NCBI RefSeq assembly: GCF_014282275.1
Contig: NZ_VFIA01000007.1
Coordinates: 124,001-188,000 of the forward strand
DNA from: Spirosoma utsteinense
GTDB lineage: Bacteria > Bacteroidota > Bacteroidia > Cytophagales > Spirosomataceae
Length of the DNA: 64,000 nt
Direction of reading: 5' to 3'
Part shown: one piece after another, positions 1 through 8,619 of the stretch
Position numbering within the stretch: the stretch's first letter is position 1
How the letters are laid out: each line of letters begins with the position of its first letter
The notes under the pieces: model-generated
The model's input: the letters and a program-made list of their open reading frames with translations, nothing else
Databases searched by the model: none
Told to the model about the DNA's origin: nothing
Program-made: the position numbers and the translations under genes

Positions 1-1296
1 CCTATAATCCCAGCCGTTGGGCCGGTGGTAGATCGAGTGCAGCAACAGGCCCTGGTGCGCCGGGTCGGTACTGAGATAAGGGATATCCAGCAGAGTATTC
101 AGCACCGTCAGGCCAGCCTGCCAGTAGATAACGCCGGGCTTTTCGGCGTCTTCTCCATCCATCGAGTGGCTATGCTGCATGAGGTAATGCCCTAACCGCA
201 GTAGCCCCTGCGCGGCAATGGCGGCCGCCGAGCTATCTACGGGTTCATACTCGTTGTAGGGGTTAGCAGGCTGGTGGAGGTAATCGCCCAGCTTGTGCAG
301 ATCCGGTGCGCCGGTATCCCAATACGGCACGCCATCGAGGGGGGTGTGTTCGATATAGAAATCACAGGTAGCGCGGGCCGCTTTGAGCATCAGGGACTCC
401 AGACGCTCCCGTCCGCCAAGCGCAGTAAGTTCATCATCCGGAATAAGGAGCAACGCTTCCAGCGATTCGGCAAATCCACACATAGCCCAGGCCAGGCCGC
501 GCGTCCAGGTGCTGAAACCGGTGTAGCCCTGCTGCGAGTTGGGGCAGCGGTAGTGGCCATCCGTCACGTTGAAGATGCTTTCATGGGCGGTGCGCCCCCA
601 GACATCGTAAGAATCCCGGCCTTCCCCGTAGTAGACGGAGTACGTGGCGGTTGCTTCGATATGGTGCAGCGCCCGTTCCAGCAGGTTGATCTGTACGTCG
701 CCTTCCCCCTTAGACGTATGGCCCAGCAAATGGCTGACAACAAGCGACCGGCATGACCGGATGGTATCGACAAACAGCGAATGTGGTCCGTTGAACGAAT
801 GAATAAATCCGCCTGTGCCAAACGGACTTTCGGTTTTACTGTTGATGGGCGTCCAGCGGTTGGCCTGCACAGCGCCCGAAACCTTGAGGGCTAACGTGTA
901 AAAGTTGGCTTCCCAGGCATTGAAAGGAATCTTACCCTCCCGCATGAGCCGCAGCAAATTCCCGTAGGTACTCACGTTGTTGAAGCCGTGATCGTGAACC
1001 CCTGTATGGCTCACGTGCGGGGCCATAACGGCGAGGGTTTTCAGTCGGCCCAGTTCCAGAAATTCGGTATCCCCCGTAGCATCGAACTGGATAATAGCCG
1101 ATCCATACTGGAAACCCTGTGTCCATTCGGTCCAGCCACGCGTGGTATAGCGCCCCTGCATCGTAAAAACAGGTGAGCCATGGGCCGGATTATACTGCTG
1201 CTCGATCAGCTTGATTTTTTTGGCAGAGATTTCCCAGAATTGCTGGAGTTTTGTCGATAAGTCAGCCGGTTTTAGCGAAGGGTCGAGTTGAATCAT
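1..1296 (-). CDS. GH88-like unsaturated glucuronyl hydrolase, 3' end outside window
   Basis: The open frame on the minus strand runs off the left edge; I translated it by hand because it has no stop in the window. It reads as a six-hairpin (alpha/alpha)6-barrel glycosidase of the GH88/GH105 type. Visible marks are HDHGFNN, VDTIRS, a WTRGLAWAMCGFAES block and DSSAAAIAAQGLLRLG, the last two being typical of glucuronyl hydrolases. The likely job is to release a 4,5-unsaturated uronic acid from the non-reducing end of an oligosaccharide. The first ATG in frame is at 1296; the frame is open back to a stop at 1441-1443, so a non-ATG start further upstream is possible. No signal peptide is evident from this start, so it may be cytoplasmic. 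It is divergent from the S9 peptidase. A second, different GH88 lies at 7383-8585. The family assignment is good; the exact substrate is unknown. Confidence 0.75.
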   Translation of the reverse strand, partial: MIQLDPSLKPADLSTKLQQFWEISAKKIKLIEQQYNPAHGSPVFTMQGRYTTRGWTEWTQGFQYGSAIIQFDATGDTEFLELGRLKTLAVMAPHVSHTGVHDHGFNNVSTYGNLLRLMREGKIPFNAWEANFYTLALKVSGAVQANRWTPINSKTESPFGTGGFIHSFNGPHSLFVDTIRSCRSLVVSHLLGHTSKGEGDVQINLLERALHHIEATATYSVYYGEGRDSYDVWGRTAHESIFNVTDGHYRCPNSQQGYTGFSTWTRGLAWAMCGFAESLEALLLIPDDELTALGGRERLESLMLKAARATCDFYIEHTPLDGVPYWDTGAPDLHKLGDYLHQPANPYNEYEPVDSSAAAIAAQGLLRLGHYLMQHSHSMDGEDAEKPGVIYWQAGLTVLNTLLDIPYLSTDPAHQGLLLHSIYHRPNGWDYR

Positions 1297-1474
1297 GCGG
1301 GTTAGAATGACGGGATACGTAGGCTGGCCATGCGGCTCAAGGCTAAAAACCACCCGCTTTGCGGATTCTACTTTCAGTTGTTCATTTAATCGAAACCAGA
1401 TGCCTGTACAAGCCCGGCCAATGCCACTGATTCCGTATATTTAGTCGATTTTCATACATCAGCAAGTACAACCC

Positions 1475-4417
1475 ATGGCCCGGATCGCTGCGTTCTTAGT
1501 CTGCTTTTTCATCAACGCCCTTCTCTTTGCTCAATCACCCAAACGCCCGCTCACCGCAGCCGACTACGACCGATGGGAAAGTGTAAAATCCGAAAAATTA
1601 AGTCGGGACGGTCGTTGGATCGCCTACCAGGTTGATCCTCAGGAAGGCAACGGCCGGCTGGAGGTAGCCGACGCGTCGCAAAAAACACCCGGCCGGGTAT
1701 TTCCCCGCGGTTATATGGCGCAGTTTACGCCCGACAGCCGGTTTCTGGTGATGCGCCTGAAAGTACCGGTGGCCGATACACGCAAGGCTAAACTGAAGAA
1801 GAAAAAAGCCGAAGACATGCCTAAAGACAGCGTGCTGGTGCTGAATCTGACCACGGGCGAAACCACGAAATTACCCAACGTAAAATCGTTTATGTTCGGT
1901 AAAGAGGCCGGTTCGTGGCTGGCGTTGCTCCAGGACGCCAACACCCCGAAGCTCCTGGCAGAAGTGACGGTGAGCCCCCGGAAAGACACACTCGTTCCTA
2001 CCCAACCCACGTCCATAACCACAGTCGCTACCCGGAAAGGCGTCACTAAAAAACCAAAAGGCGATAACCTGACGCTCCTGAACCTGGCCGACGGCACCCG
2101 CCGAACGGTGACCTTCGTTTCCAACGTAGTCATGTCCGACAATGGCCAGACGATCGTATACAGCCGGGAGTCGGCCCGTGATTCGCTCAGGCCCGGCGAT
2201 GCGGTTATCCCCGGCGTATTCCTGTTCAACACGGTCAACGGCCAGACCACACTGGTAGACAGTAGTTCGACCAATAAGATTTACAAAGGCCTGGCGGTAG
2301 ACAAAGCAGGCCGTCAACTCGCCTGGATGACCTCTGCCGACAGTGCCGGTGCCGATGTGCGGGTCTTTTCGCTACGTTACAAGAACCTGGCTGCGCCCGC
2401 ACCGGTCAAGGCAAAACGAGGCAGGCCCACCCCTGTCGAACCGCCCTACCGAACCCTGGCCGACACCCTGACCAAAGCATTACCCAACCGCTGGACGGTG
2501 AATGAGTACCGGGAGCCCAAATTCTCGGACGATGGCCGACGGCTCTATTTCTCGACCTCGCCCATTGCCGTCAAACCAGCCAAAGACACCCTCACCCCCG
2601 ACGACGAAAAAGTACGAATGGATGTCTGGAGCTGGAATGACAGCCGGCTGCAACCCATGCAGCAGAAGCGGCTCAAAGAAGAAAAAGAGCGGGGGTTCCT
2701 CACCGTCGTCGACCTCGCTCCGGCCAGTACTTCCTTCGGGCGGGTAGCGCTGCTGGCCAACCGCGAAGTGCCAACGGTGGCCTTCGACCCTAAAGTGAAT
2801 ACCCGCTATTTATTGGGATTGAGCGATCTGGCCTATCAGGTCCAGTCTTCGTGGGACCCCGGCCACACGGACCTGTACCTCATCGATACGCAGTCGGGCG
2901 AGAAAAAACGGATTGCCAACGACGTCATGGCGTCGGACCCGAAACTGTCGCCGGGCGGTCAGTATGCCTACTGGTTCGACGAGCGGGACTCACTCTGGCG
3001 GGCCTGGTCGGTGGCCGATGGCCGTCGTATCGACCTGACGCGGGGCTTACCCAGTAAGTTCTTCGACGAAGAGCACGACACCCCCAGCCTACCCGGCTCC
3101 TACGGCTCGGCAGGCTGGACCACCGGCGACCGCTATCTGTGGCTCTACGACCGCTACGACATCTGGCAGATCGACCCGACGGGCCGTGAGAAACCGGCGA
3201 ATCTGACAAACGGCTGGGGCCGTACCAACCGGATCCGGTTACGCCGGGCCGACCTGGACCCCGACGAAAAATCCATCGACCCCAAAACAGACCTGTGGCT
3301 GACGGGTATCTGGGAGAGTGACAAACACACGGGTGTGTTGAAAGCGACGCCACCCGCCAGCGGTTCCGTTTCGATCAGTGTCATGGCCAGCAGCGCACAC
3401 CGTTATTTTGGGATCGGCAAGGCCAGAAATGCGCCAACGATGACCTTTTACCGGGGAAATTTTCAGGAACCCATCAATCTGTTCCTGACCGACACAACCT
3501 TTGCCAAACCTACCCAGCTAACCAAAACCAACCCGCAGCAGGACAGCATTCGGTGGGGCAGCGTTGAGCTGGTGAAGTGGGTCGGCACGAACGGCACCCC
3601 GCTCGAAGGACTGCTGTTCAAACCCGAAGGATTCGATCAGAACGCGGGCAGGAAGTACCCCATGCTAACCTACTTCTACGAACGTAACGCCGAAACGCTG
3701 AACGACTACCGCTTTCCGGCCCCCAGCCGCTCAACGATCAACATCCCCTATTGTGTCTCCAATGGGTACCTTGTCTTTGTGCCCGATATCGTGTACACCA
3801 CTGGCCAGCCGGGGCCTAACGCCTATGACTGTGTGGTGCCGGGCGTACTGAGCCTGCTCGACCGCCCCTACGTGGACCGCAGCCGGCTGGGTATTCAGGG
3901 ACAGAGCTGGGGTGGCTATCAGGCGGCTTTCATTATCACCCGGACCAATCTGTTCCGGGCGGCTATGGCCGGGGCAGCCGTGGCGAACATGACGTCGGCC
4001 TATGGCGGCATCCGCTGGGAAACGGGCGTTGTCCGGCAGTTCCAGTACGAGAAAACCCAGAGCCGCATCGGAGGAACCCTGTGGGATAAACCCATGAACT
4101 ACCTCGAAAACTCACCCCTCTTTTACGCCAATCGCATCCAGACGCCCCTGATGCTCATGCACAACGATGCCGATGGCGCTGTTCCCTGGCAGCAGGGAAT
4201 CGAGTTTTTCTCCGGCCTGCGCCGACTGGGCAAACCCGTCTGGATGGTCGTTTACAATGGCGAAGGGCACAACCTGACGGGTCGGCACAATGCCAAAGAC
4301 CTCAGTATCCGCATGTACCAGTTCTTCGACCACTATCTGAAAGACGCACCCATGCCCGTCTGGATGAAAGACGGACGTTCTGCCGTAGAGAAAGACCGGG
4401 GCGAGATGAAGTATTGA
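1475..4417 (+). CDS. S9 family (prolyl oligopeptidase-type) serine peptidase
   Basis: A secreted or periplasmic peptidase of 980 residues. An N-terminal signal peptide (about residues 1-20, ending LLFAQ) is followed by a long beta-propeller-like region with WD40/TolB-like segments such as YAYWFDERDSLW. The C-terminal third is an alpha/beta-hydrolase domain. The catalytic triad is visible: Ser811 in GQSWGGY, Asp900 in HNDADGAVP and His932 in GEGHN. The family cuts short peptides, often after proline or dipeptides. The protein is longer than classical dipeptidyl peptidase IV (about 700-750), mostly through insertions in the propeller. ATG 1475 is chosen because the signal peptide begins right there. 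It shares its strand with the DUF2911 gene 63 bases downstream and has no obvious link to sugar metabolism. Confidence 0.88.
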   Translation: MARIAAFLVCFFINALLFAQSPKRPLTAADYDRWESVKSEKLSRDGRWIAYQVDPQEGNGRLEVADASQKTPGRVFPRGYMAQFTPDSRFLVMRLKVPVADTRKAKLKKKKAEDMPKDSVLVLNLTTGETTKLPNVKSFMFGKEAGSWLALLQDANTPKLLAEVTVSPRKDTLVPTQPTSITTVATRKGVTKKPKGDNLTLLNLADGTRRTVTFVSNVVMSDNGQTIVYSRESARDSLRPGDAVIPGVFLFNTVNGQTTLVDSSSTNKIYKGLAVDKAGRQLAWMTSADSAGADVRVFSLRYKNLAAPAPVKAKRGRPTPVEPPYRTLADTLTKALPNRWTVNEYREPKFSDDGRRLYFSTSPIAVKPAKDTLTPDDEKVRMDVWSWNDSRLQPMQQKRLKEEKERGFLTVVDLAPASTSFGRVALLANREVPTVAFDPKVNTRYLLGLSDLAYQVQSSWDPGHTDLYLIDTQSGEKKRIANDVMASDPKLSPGGQYAYWFDERDSLWRAWSVADGRRIDLTRGLPSKFFDEEHDTPSLPGSYGSAGWTTGDRYLWLYDRYDIWQIDPTGREKPANLTNGWGRTNRIRLRRADLDPDEKSIDPKTDLWLTGIWESDKHTGVLKATPPASGSVSISVMASSAHRYFGIGKARNAPTMTFYRGNFQEPINLFLTDTTFAKPTQLTKTNPQQDSIRWGSVELVKWVGTNGTPLEGLLFKPEGFDQNAGRKYPMLTYFYERNAETLNDYRFPAPSRSTINIPYCVSNGYLVFVPDIVYTTGQPGPNAYDCVVPGVLSLLDRPYVDRSRLGIQGQSWGGYQAAFIITRTNLFRAAMAGAAVANMTSAYGGIRWETGVVRQFQYEKTQSRIGGTLWDKPMNYLENSPLFYANRIQTPLMLMHNDADGAVPWQQGIEFFSGLRRLGKPVWMVVYNGEGHNLTGRHNAKDLSIRMYQFFDHYLKDAPMPVWMKDGRSAVEKDRGEMKY

Positions 4418-4480
4418 GTATCGCCCGGTCTGCCTGAATAGCCTACCTTTACCGTCTTCCCGTATTATCCTGAAAACACA

Positions 4481-5053
4481 ATGAAAAAGAGCCATTTACT
4501 GTTTGGATTACTTTCTCTGGCTATCACCACAGCCAATGCGCAAACCTTCCGGGGCCTCGACAAGACGCCTATGGATATGGCCTATTACCCGGACGACTAC
4601 GCCCACGACCGTAAATTCGCCCCCGCCAAAATAGGCACCGACAAGGCGATGGTTCGGATTACGTATAACCGGCCCGCTAAAAATGGTCGGGATATTTTTG
4701 GGAAACTGGTTCCCTACGGCAAAGTATGGCGGGCGGGGGCCAATGAAGCGCCGGAGATAAAGTTTTACCAGGACGTGACCATCGGCGGCAAAAGGATAAA
4801 AGCGGGCAACTATGCCCTGCTCACCATCCCGACCGAAACCGAGTGGACCCTGATCTTCAGCTCCGACCTCGACCAGTGGGGTGCCTACAGTTATAACGAA
4901 GCCCTCGACGTGGCCCGCGTGACGGTGCCTGTTCAGAAATCGGAGACGGCGATTGAGAATTTCTCGATTCAGTTTGCTAAAAAAGACGCTAAAACCGCTA
5001 CTATGTACATGGGCTGGGATACCACCATGGTCGCTATCCCTATTAGCCTGTAA
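4481..5053 (+). CDS. DUF2911 domain secreted protein
   Basis: A 190-residue protein with a signal peptide (about 1-21, ending TTANAQ). The rest is one DUF2911 domain: ITYNRPAKNGRDIFG, YGKVWRAGANEAPEI, the turn KAGNYALLTIP and a C-terminal ENFSIQF strand are typical of the family. The function of DUF2911 is not established. These proteins are common in Bacteroidota and seem to be small exported beta-proteins. The gene follows the S9 peptidase on the same strand and may be co-transcribed. Its stop overlaps the 3' end of the convergent LacI gene by 11 bases, so no separate terminator fits between them. Confidence 0.85.
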   Translation: MKKSHLLFGLLSLAITTANAQTFRGLDKTPMDMAYYPDDYAHDRKFAPAKIGTDKAMVRITYNRPAKNGRDIFGKLVPYGKVWRAGANEAPEIKFYQDVTIGGKRIKAGNYALLTIPTETEWTLIFSSDLDQWGAYSYNEALDVARVTVPVQKSETAIENFSIQFAKKDAKTATMYMGWDTTMVAIPISL

Positions 5054-6077
5054 CAAGCGGGCAACCCGACGACTCGCGCACCATAAGGGTTGTATTGAGC
5101 CTGTGTGTCACCGCGTTCTGAATCGGCTGCTCTGCCTGGATTTGCGCTAACAGCAGCGACACCGTCAACTGGCCCATCTCGTAGGTAGGTTGCGCCACAC
5201 TGCTGAGCGACGGCGTGAGCAACGCGCTGGTCGGCTCATCATTGAAACCAATAATCGCCATCTCGTCCGGAATACGAATTCCCTGCTGGCGTAGGGCATA
5301 CATACTCGCCATGGCAATTCGGTCGCTAAAGGCCAGAATACCATCGGGCGGGCGTTTCATGGCCAGTAACAAATTGGTTTGCCGAATGGCGTTGTCGGGG
5401 GTAAAATCGCAGTGCAGCACCAGCGTATCGTCGAAGCTTATCCCGGCTTCGGCGAGTGCGTCCTGATACCCCAACAAGCGTTCGTTACTGATTTTCAGGC
5501 TGGGCAACCCAGCCAGATAGGCTATCCGCCGACAGCCGTTCGCCAGTAAGTGCTGAACGGCCTGCCGGGCTGCCAGCTGGTTGTCAACTATAACGTGAGG
5601 CACCGGAACCCCTTCAGCATAACGGTCGAACATCACCAGTGGCACCTGTCGGCGCACGAGCCGGTGCAGATGTTCGGCATCGATAGTATCCCGCGCCAGT
5701 GAAATAATGATTCCCTCCACCTGGCTACGCAGCAGGTTCTGAATATGAACCAGCTCCCGCTGATACGATTCATTCGACTGCGACAGCAGCAAACTATATC
5801 CCTCCCGGATGGCTGCCTCTTCCATACTGGCAATAATGGCTGAAAAGAACGGGTAGCCCGTATTAGGAACAATGACACCAATGGTTCGGGTACGGTGATT
5901 GACCAGACTGCTTGCCAGTTGATTGGGCTGATAATCCCACTTCGTTGCCAGATCAACGACAGCCTGCCGGGTTTCCAGACTGATTTCGGGCAAACCCCGT
6001 AACGCCCGGGATACGGTAGAGATTGAAATATTGAGATGTCGGGCAATGGACTGAAGCGTAACAGGCGAACTTTTCAT
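5043..6077 (-). CDS. LacI family transcriptional regulator
   Basis: A 344-residue DNA-binding regulator. The N-terminal helix-turn-helix with hinge helix occupies about residues 6-55 (TLQSIARHLNISISTVSRAL, then NQLASSLVN). The rest is a periplasmic-binding-protein-like sugar sensor starting TIGVIVPNTGYPFF, with FDRYAEGVPVPHVIVDN and GFNDEPTSALLTPSLSSV near the end. It is divergent from the kduI-GH88-SusC-SusD operon. The shared gap contains a perfect palindrome of the LacI/PurR operator kind, so the likely role is repression of that operon (and perhaps itself) until a uronate-derived inducer appears. The start is an ATG directly before the HTH. The ligand is inferred, not seen. Confidence 0.92.
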   Translation of the reverse strand: MKSSPVTLQSIARHLNISISTVSRALRGLPEISLETRQAVVDLATKWDYQPNQLASSLVNHRTRTIGVIVPNTGYPFFSAIIASMEEAAIREGYSLLLSQSNESYQRELVHIQNLLRSQVEGIIISLARDTIDAEHLHRLVRRQVPLVMFDRYAEGVPVPHVIVDNQLAARQAVQHLLANGCRRIAYLAGLPSLKISNERLLGYQDALAEAGISFDDTLVLHCDFTPDNAIRQTNLLLAMKRPPDGILAFSDRIAMASMYALRQQGIRIPDEMAIIGFNDEPTSALLTPSLSSVAQPTYEMGQLTVSLLLAQIQAEQPIQNAVTHRLNTTLMVRESSGCPLVTG

Positions 6078-6408
6078 AGACCATCAATTAAAATTAGATT
6101 AAAGACAGAACCCGCCCGATACAGGGCTCTCCGATTTACACGCCCATAGCCAGCCCTGTTTTCCTCTCCGCCGGACGACTTGCATAAATAGAACAAAAAA
6201 CGTCAAAACAATATTTGGTCATGCAAACGTTACCGGTAACGTTTGCATAGGCAAAATTATACTATTTTGATAAAGTTTATCAGAATGATTCTAAAAAGGC
6301 CCAAAATAAGGTCAGTATTCACAAATAGCCGGTCGCTTTTATCAATAAACACCCCTATATACAAACCACTAAATTTGTACTTTTTTAAGATATGCCCCTG
6401 GTGTATTC
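6078..6408. promoter_or_regulatory. Divergent control region between the LacI gene and kduI
   Basis: This AT-rich 331-base gap holds no gene. It contains the 28-bp palindrome at 6221-6248. A TAAATTTG at 6370-6377 fits the Bacteroidota -7 consensus TAnnTTTG, 31 bases before the kduI ATG, but no clear -33 TTG lies at the right distance. A weaker match, AATATTTG at 6210-6217, abuts the palindrome, so a start site there would be covered by the repressor. For the regulator, the minus-strand reading of 6183-6190 (TATTTATG) is a one-mismatch -7 candidate. Promoter calls are tentative. Confidence 0.5.
6221..6248. promoter_or_regulatory. LacI-type operator, 28-bp perfect palindrome
   Basis: Each half is ATGCAAACGTTACC and its exact reverse complement follows with no spacer. 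The centre ACCGGT and flanking AACGTT resemble known LacI/PurR-family operators, which have a central CpG and 16-20 bp symmetry. The site sits about 157 bases from the regulator ATG and 174 bases from the kduI ATG. It is most likely bound by the adjacent LacI-family protein. The sequence identity is exact; the binding is inference. Confidence 0.8.
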
Positions 6409-7344
6409 ATGATAGTACATAAGCCTGATCCAATAAATCAGAACATAGTTATGATCACAACAGTACCTACAGAAACGAACACCGGCGGGCACGACTCCCT
6501 GACCCCACCGCAACCACAGCAACGGTACGCCAGTAGCCCTACGGCGATTACAGGGGCAAGTACGGCACAACTACGCGACGACTTCCTGATCGAGTCTGTG
6601 TTCCGATCCGGCGAAGTGACCGCCACCTACAGCCACTACGACCGAATGTTGCTGGGTGGTGCCATGCCCATCAACGAGCCGCTCGACCTCCCCAACTACA
6701 GCGAACTCAAAGCCGATTTTTTTCTGCAACGGCGCGAGATCGGGATTATCAACGTAGGTGGCTCCGGCTCCGTTACCGCCGATGGTGTTGCCTACGAGCT
6801 GGATAAGCTCGATTGCCTGTACATCGGACAAGGCTGCCAAACGGTTTCGTTCAGCAGTTACGATCCCGACCGCCCCGCCCAATTTTACTGGCTCTCGGCA
6901 CCAGCGCACCGGCCCTGCCCTACCCGTCTGGTGGCCAGTACAGACGCCATGCCGACTGAAATGGGCACGTCAGAAGCGGCCAATCAACGGACCATCTACA
7001 AGTACATTCATAACGGCGGGGCCGAAAGCTGTCAGCTGGTCATGGGCCTGACGGCACTCAAATCCGGCAGCGTCTGGAACACCATGCCCGCCCATACCCA
7101 CGACCGGCGGTCGGAGGCTTACCTGTATTTCGATCTGCCTGTAGAGCAGCGCGTGATTCATCTGATGGGGCAGGCCACCGAAACACGCCATCTGCTTGTG
7201 GCCGACCGTGAGGCTATTATCTCACCGCCCTGGTCCATCCATGCCGGCTGCGGCACCAGTTCCTACTCGTTTATCTGGGGTATGGCGGGCGAAAACAAAG
7301 AATTTACGGATATGGACGCCATACCGATCAGCGCGCTCCGGTAG
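6409..7344 (+). CDS. kduI: 5-dehydro-4-deoxy-D-glucuronate isomerase (KduI)
   Basis: Interconverts 4-deoxy-L-threo-5-hexosulose uronate and 3-deoxy-D-glycero-2,5-hexodiulosonate, the step after an unsaturated uronate is released from pectin-type or other uronic oligosaccharides; cytoplasmic. The cupin zinc site is visible: His229 and His231 in AHTHDRRSE, Glu236, and His278 in WSIHAG. Also typical are FLIESVF, YSHYDRM and the WNTMPAHTH stretch. At 311 residues it is about 30 longer than the usual 278-280. The extra part is the low-complexity N-terminus (proline, threonine and glutamine rich) before QLRDDFLIE. An internal ATG at 6451 would remove 14 residues. First gene of the operon with GH88, SusC and SusD, and divergent from the LacI gene. 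Confidence 0.92.
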   Translation: MIVHKPDPINQNIVMITTVPTETNTGGHDSLTPPQPQQRYASSPTAITGASTAQLRDDFLIESVFRSGEVTATYSHYDRMLLGGAMPINEPLDLPNYSELKADFFLQRREIGIINVGGSGSVTADGVAYELDKLDCLYIGQGCQTVSFSSYDPDRPAQFYWLSAPAHRPCPTRLVASTDAMPTEMGTSEAANQRTIYKYIHNGGAESCQLVMGLTALKSGSVWNTMPAHTHDRRSEAYLYFDLPVEQRVIHLMGQATETRHLLVADREAIISPPWSIHAGCGTSSYSFIWGMAGENKEFTDMDAIPISALR

Positions 7345-7382
7345 GCCAGCGCATCACTTCTTACCCTTTCCATTTGTATTTT

Positions 7383-8585
7383 ATGACACAACGAACAATA
7401 ACCCGGCTCTGGCTGAGCTTTCTGGTATTGATGCCTTTTCTGGGTACGGCCCAGCCGAAAATAGACGTAGCAAAAGAGTTTGCACTGGCGGCTCAGCAGT
7501 ACGAAAAAATGCTGGCCTCACACCCTGACCTGACGCAGTTCCCCCAGTCGATGAACGCCGACGGTACCCCGCGCAACATGCAATCGTCGTGGTGGTGCAG
7601 TGGCTTTTTTGGTGGATCACTCTGGTATCTCTACGAGCAGACCAACGATCCGAAATGGAAAGAAGCGGCCCACCGCTGGACAATGGCGGTCGAGAAAGAA
7701 CAGACCAACACCCGCACCCACGATCTGGGCTTCATGCTGTTCTGCCCGTTCGGGAATGGCCTGCGGCTAACGGGCGACACGACCTATCGGCGCGTGCTAC
7801 TCACGGGAGCGAACTCCCTGGCCACCCGTTTCGACCCGAAGGTGGGCGTGATTAAGTCGTGGGAAAAGTTCACCTCGAAAGACGGGGTACAATGCGCTTA
7901 CCCGGTCATCATCGACAACATGATGAATCTGGAACTCCTGTACTGGGCCGCTAAAAACGGGAAAGATTCCCGGCTGGCGCAAATTGCCACTACCCACAGC
8001 GACAATACCCTAAAAAATCATTATCGGCCCGACGGCAGCAGCTACCATGTCGTTTGCTACGGACCCAACGGCGAAGTGGAGGCTCGCAAAACCCACCAGG
8101 GCCTGGCCGACAACTCGCCCTGGGCGCGGGGTCAGGCCTGGGGCCTATATGGCTACACGACCGTATACCGCCTGACGCAGGACAGAAAATACCTGCAACA
8201 TGCCGAGCGTATCGCCGATTTTTACCTCAGCCACCCCAACATGCCCACCGATGGCATTCCGTACTGGGATTTTGCGGCCAAAGGCGAAGAGCGCGATGCA
8301 TCGGCCGGGGCCATTGCCGCATCGGGTCTGCTGGAACTGAGCCAGTACAGCAAAAACGGCAAACGCTATCAGCAGGCGGCTGAGAAGATGCTGGCCAGTT
8401 TGTCGACACCCGCTTACAGGAATACGCTGGGCGAAAATCATCATTTTTTATTGAAACATTCGGTCGGACACAAGCCCGGCAAGTCGGAGATAGACGTGCC
8501 GCTGGTCTACGCCGATTACTACTACCTCGAAGGTCTCCTGCGCTATGAGCGAATGAAGACCGGCAAAAAACTCGTCTTCAATTGA
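7383..8585 (+). CDS. GH88 unsaturated glucuronyl hydrolase
   Basis: Hydrolyses the glycosidic bond of a 4,5-unsaturated glucuronic (or galacturonic) residue at the end of an oligosaccharide, giving the keto-uronate that KduI uses. The fold is an (alpha/alpha)6 barrel. The two catalytic aspartates fit Asp114 (THDLGFM) and Asp178 (IIDNMMN), spaced as in characterised GH88 enzymes. Also seen are SSWWCSGFFGGSLWYLYE, WARGQAWGLYGY and SAGAIAASGLLELS. A signal peptide (about residues 1-22, ending LGTAQ) suggests a periplasmic place. I start at ATG 7383; an in-frame TTG at 7374 adds only three residues before the signal peptide. It lies 38 bases after kduI and 34 before SusC, so these are one operon. 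Confidence 0.92.
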   Translation: MTQRTITRLWLSFLVLMPFLGTAQPKIDVAKEFALAAQQYEKMLASHPDLTQFPQSMNADGTPRNMQSSWWCSGFFGGSLWYLYEQTNDPKWKEAAHRWTMAVEKEQTNTRTHDLGFMLFCPFGNGLRLTGDTTYRRVLLTGANSLATRFDPKVGVIKSWEKFTSKDGVQCAYPVIIDNMMNLELLYWAAKNGKDSRLAQIATTHSDNTLKNHYRPDGSSYHVVCYGPNGEVEARKTHQGLADNSPWARGQAWGLYGYTTVYRLTQDRKYLQHAERIADFYLSHPNMPTDGIPYWDFAAKGEERDASAGAIAASGLLELSQYSKNGKRYQQAAEKMLASLSTPAYRNTLGENHHFLLKHSVGHKPGKSEIDVPLVYADYYYLEGLLRYERMKTGKKLVFN

Positions 8586-8619
8586 TCTATTCCTGTACAC
8601 CAATAAACCAAGTAAGGGT

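Noticed and set aside
274-756. Plus-strand 160-codon frame near the left edge
   Set aside because: It is opposite the partial GH88-like gene, whose translation has clear family motifs; the plus frame has none.
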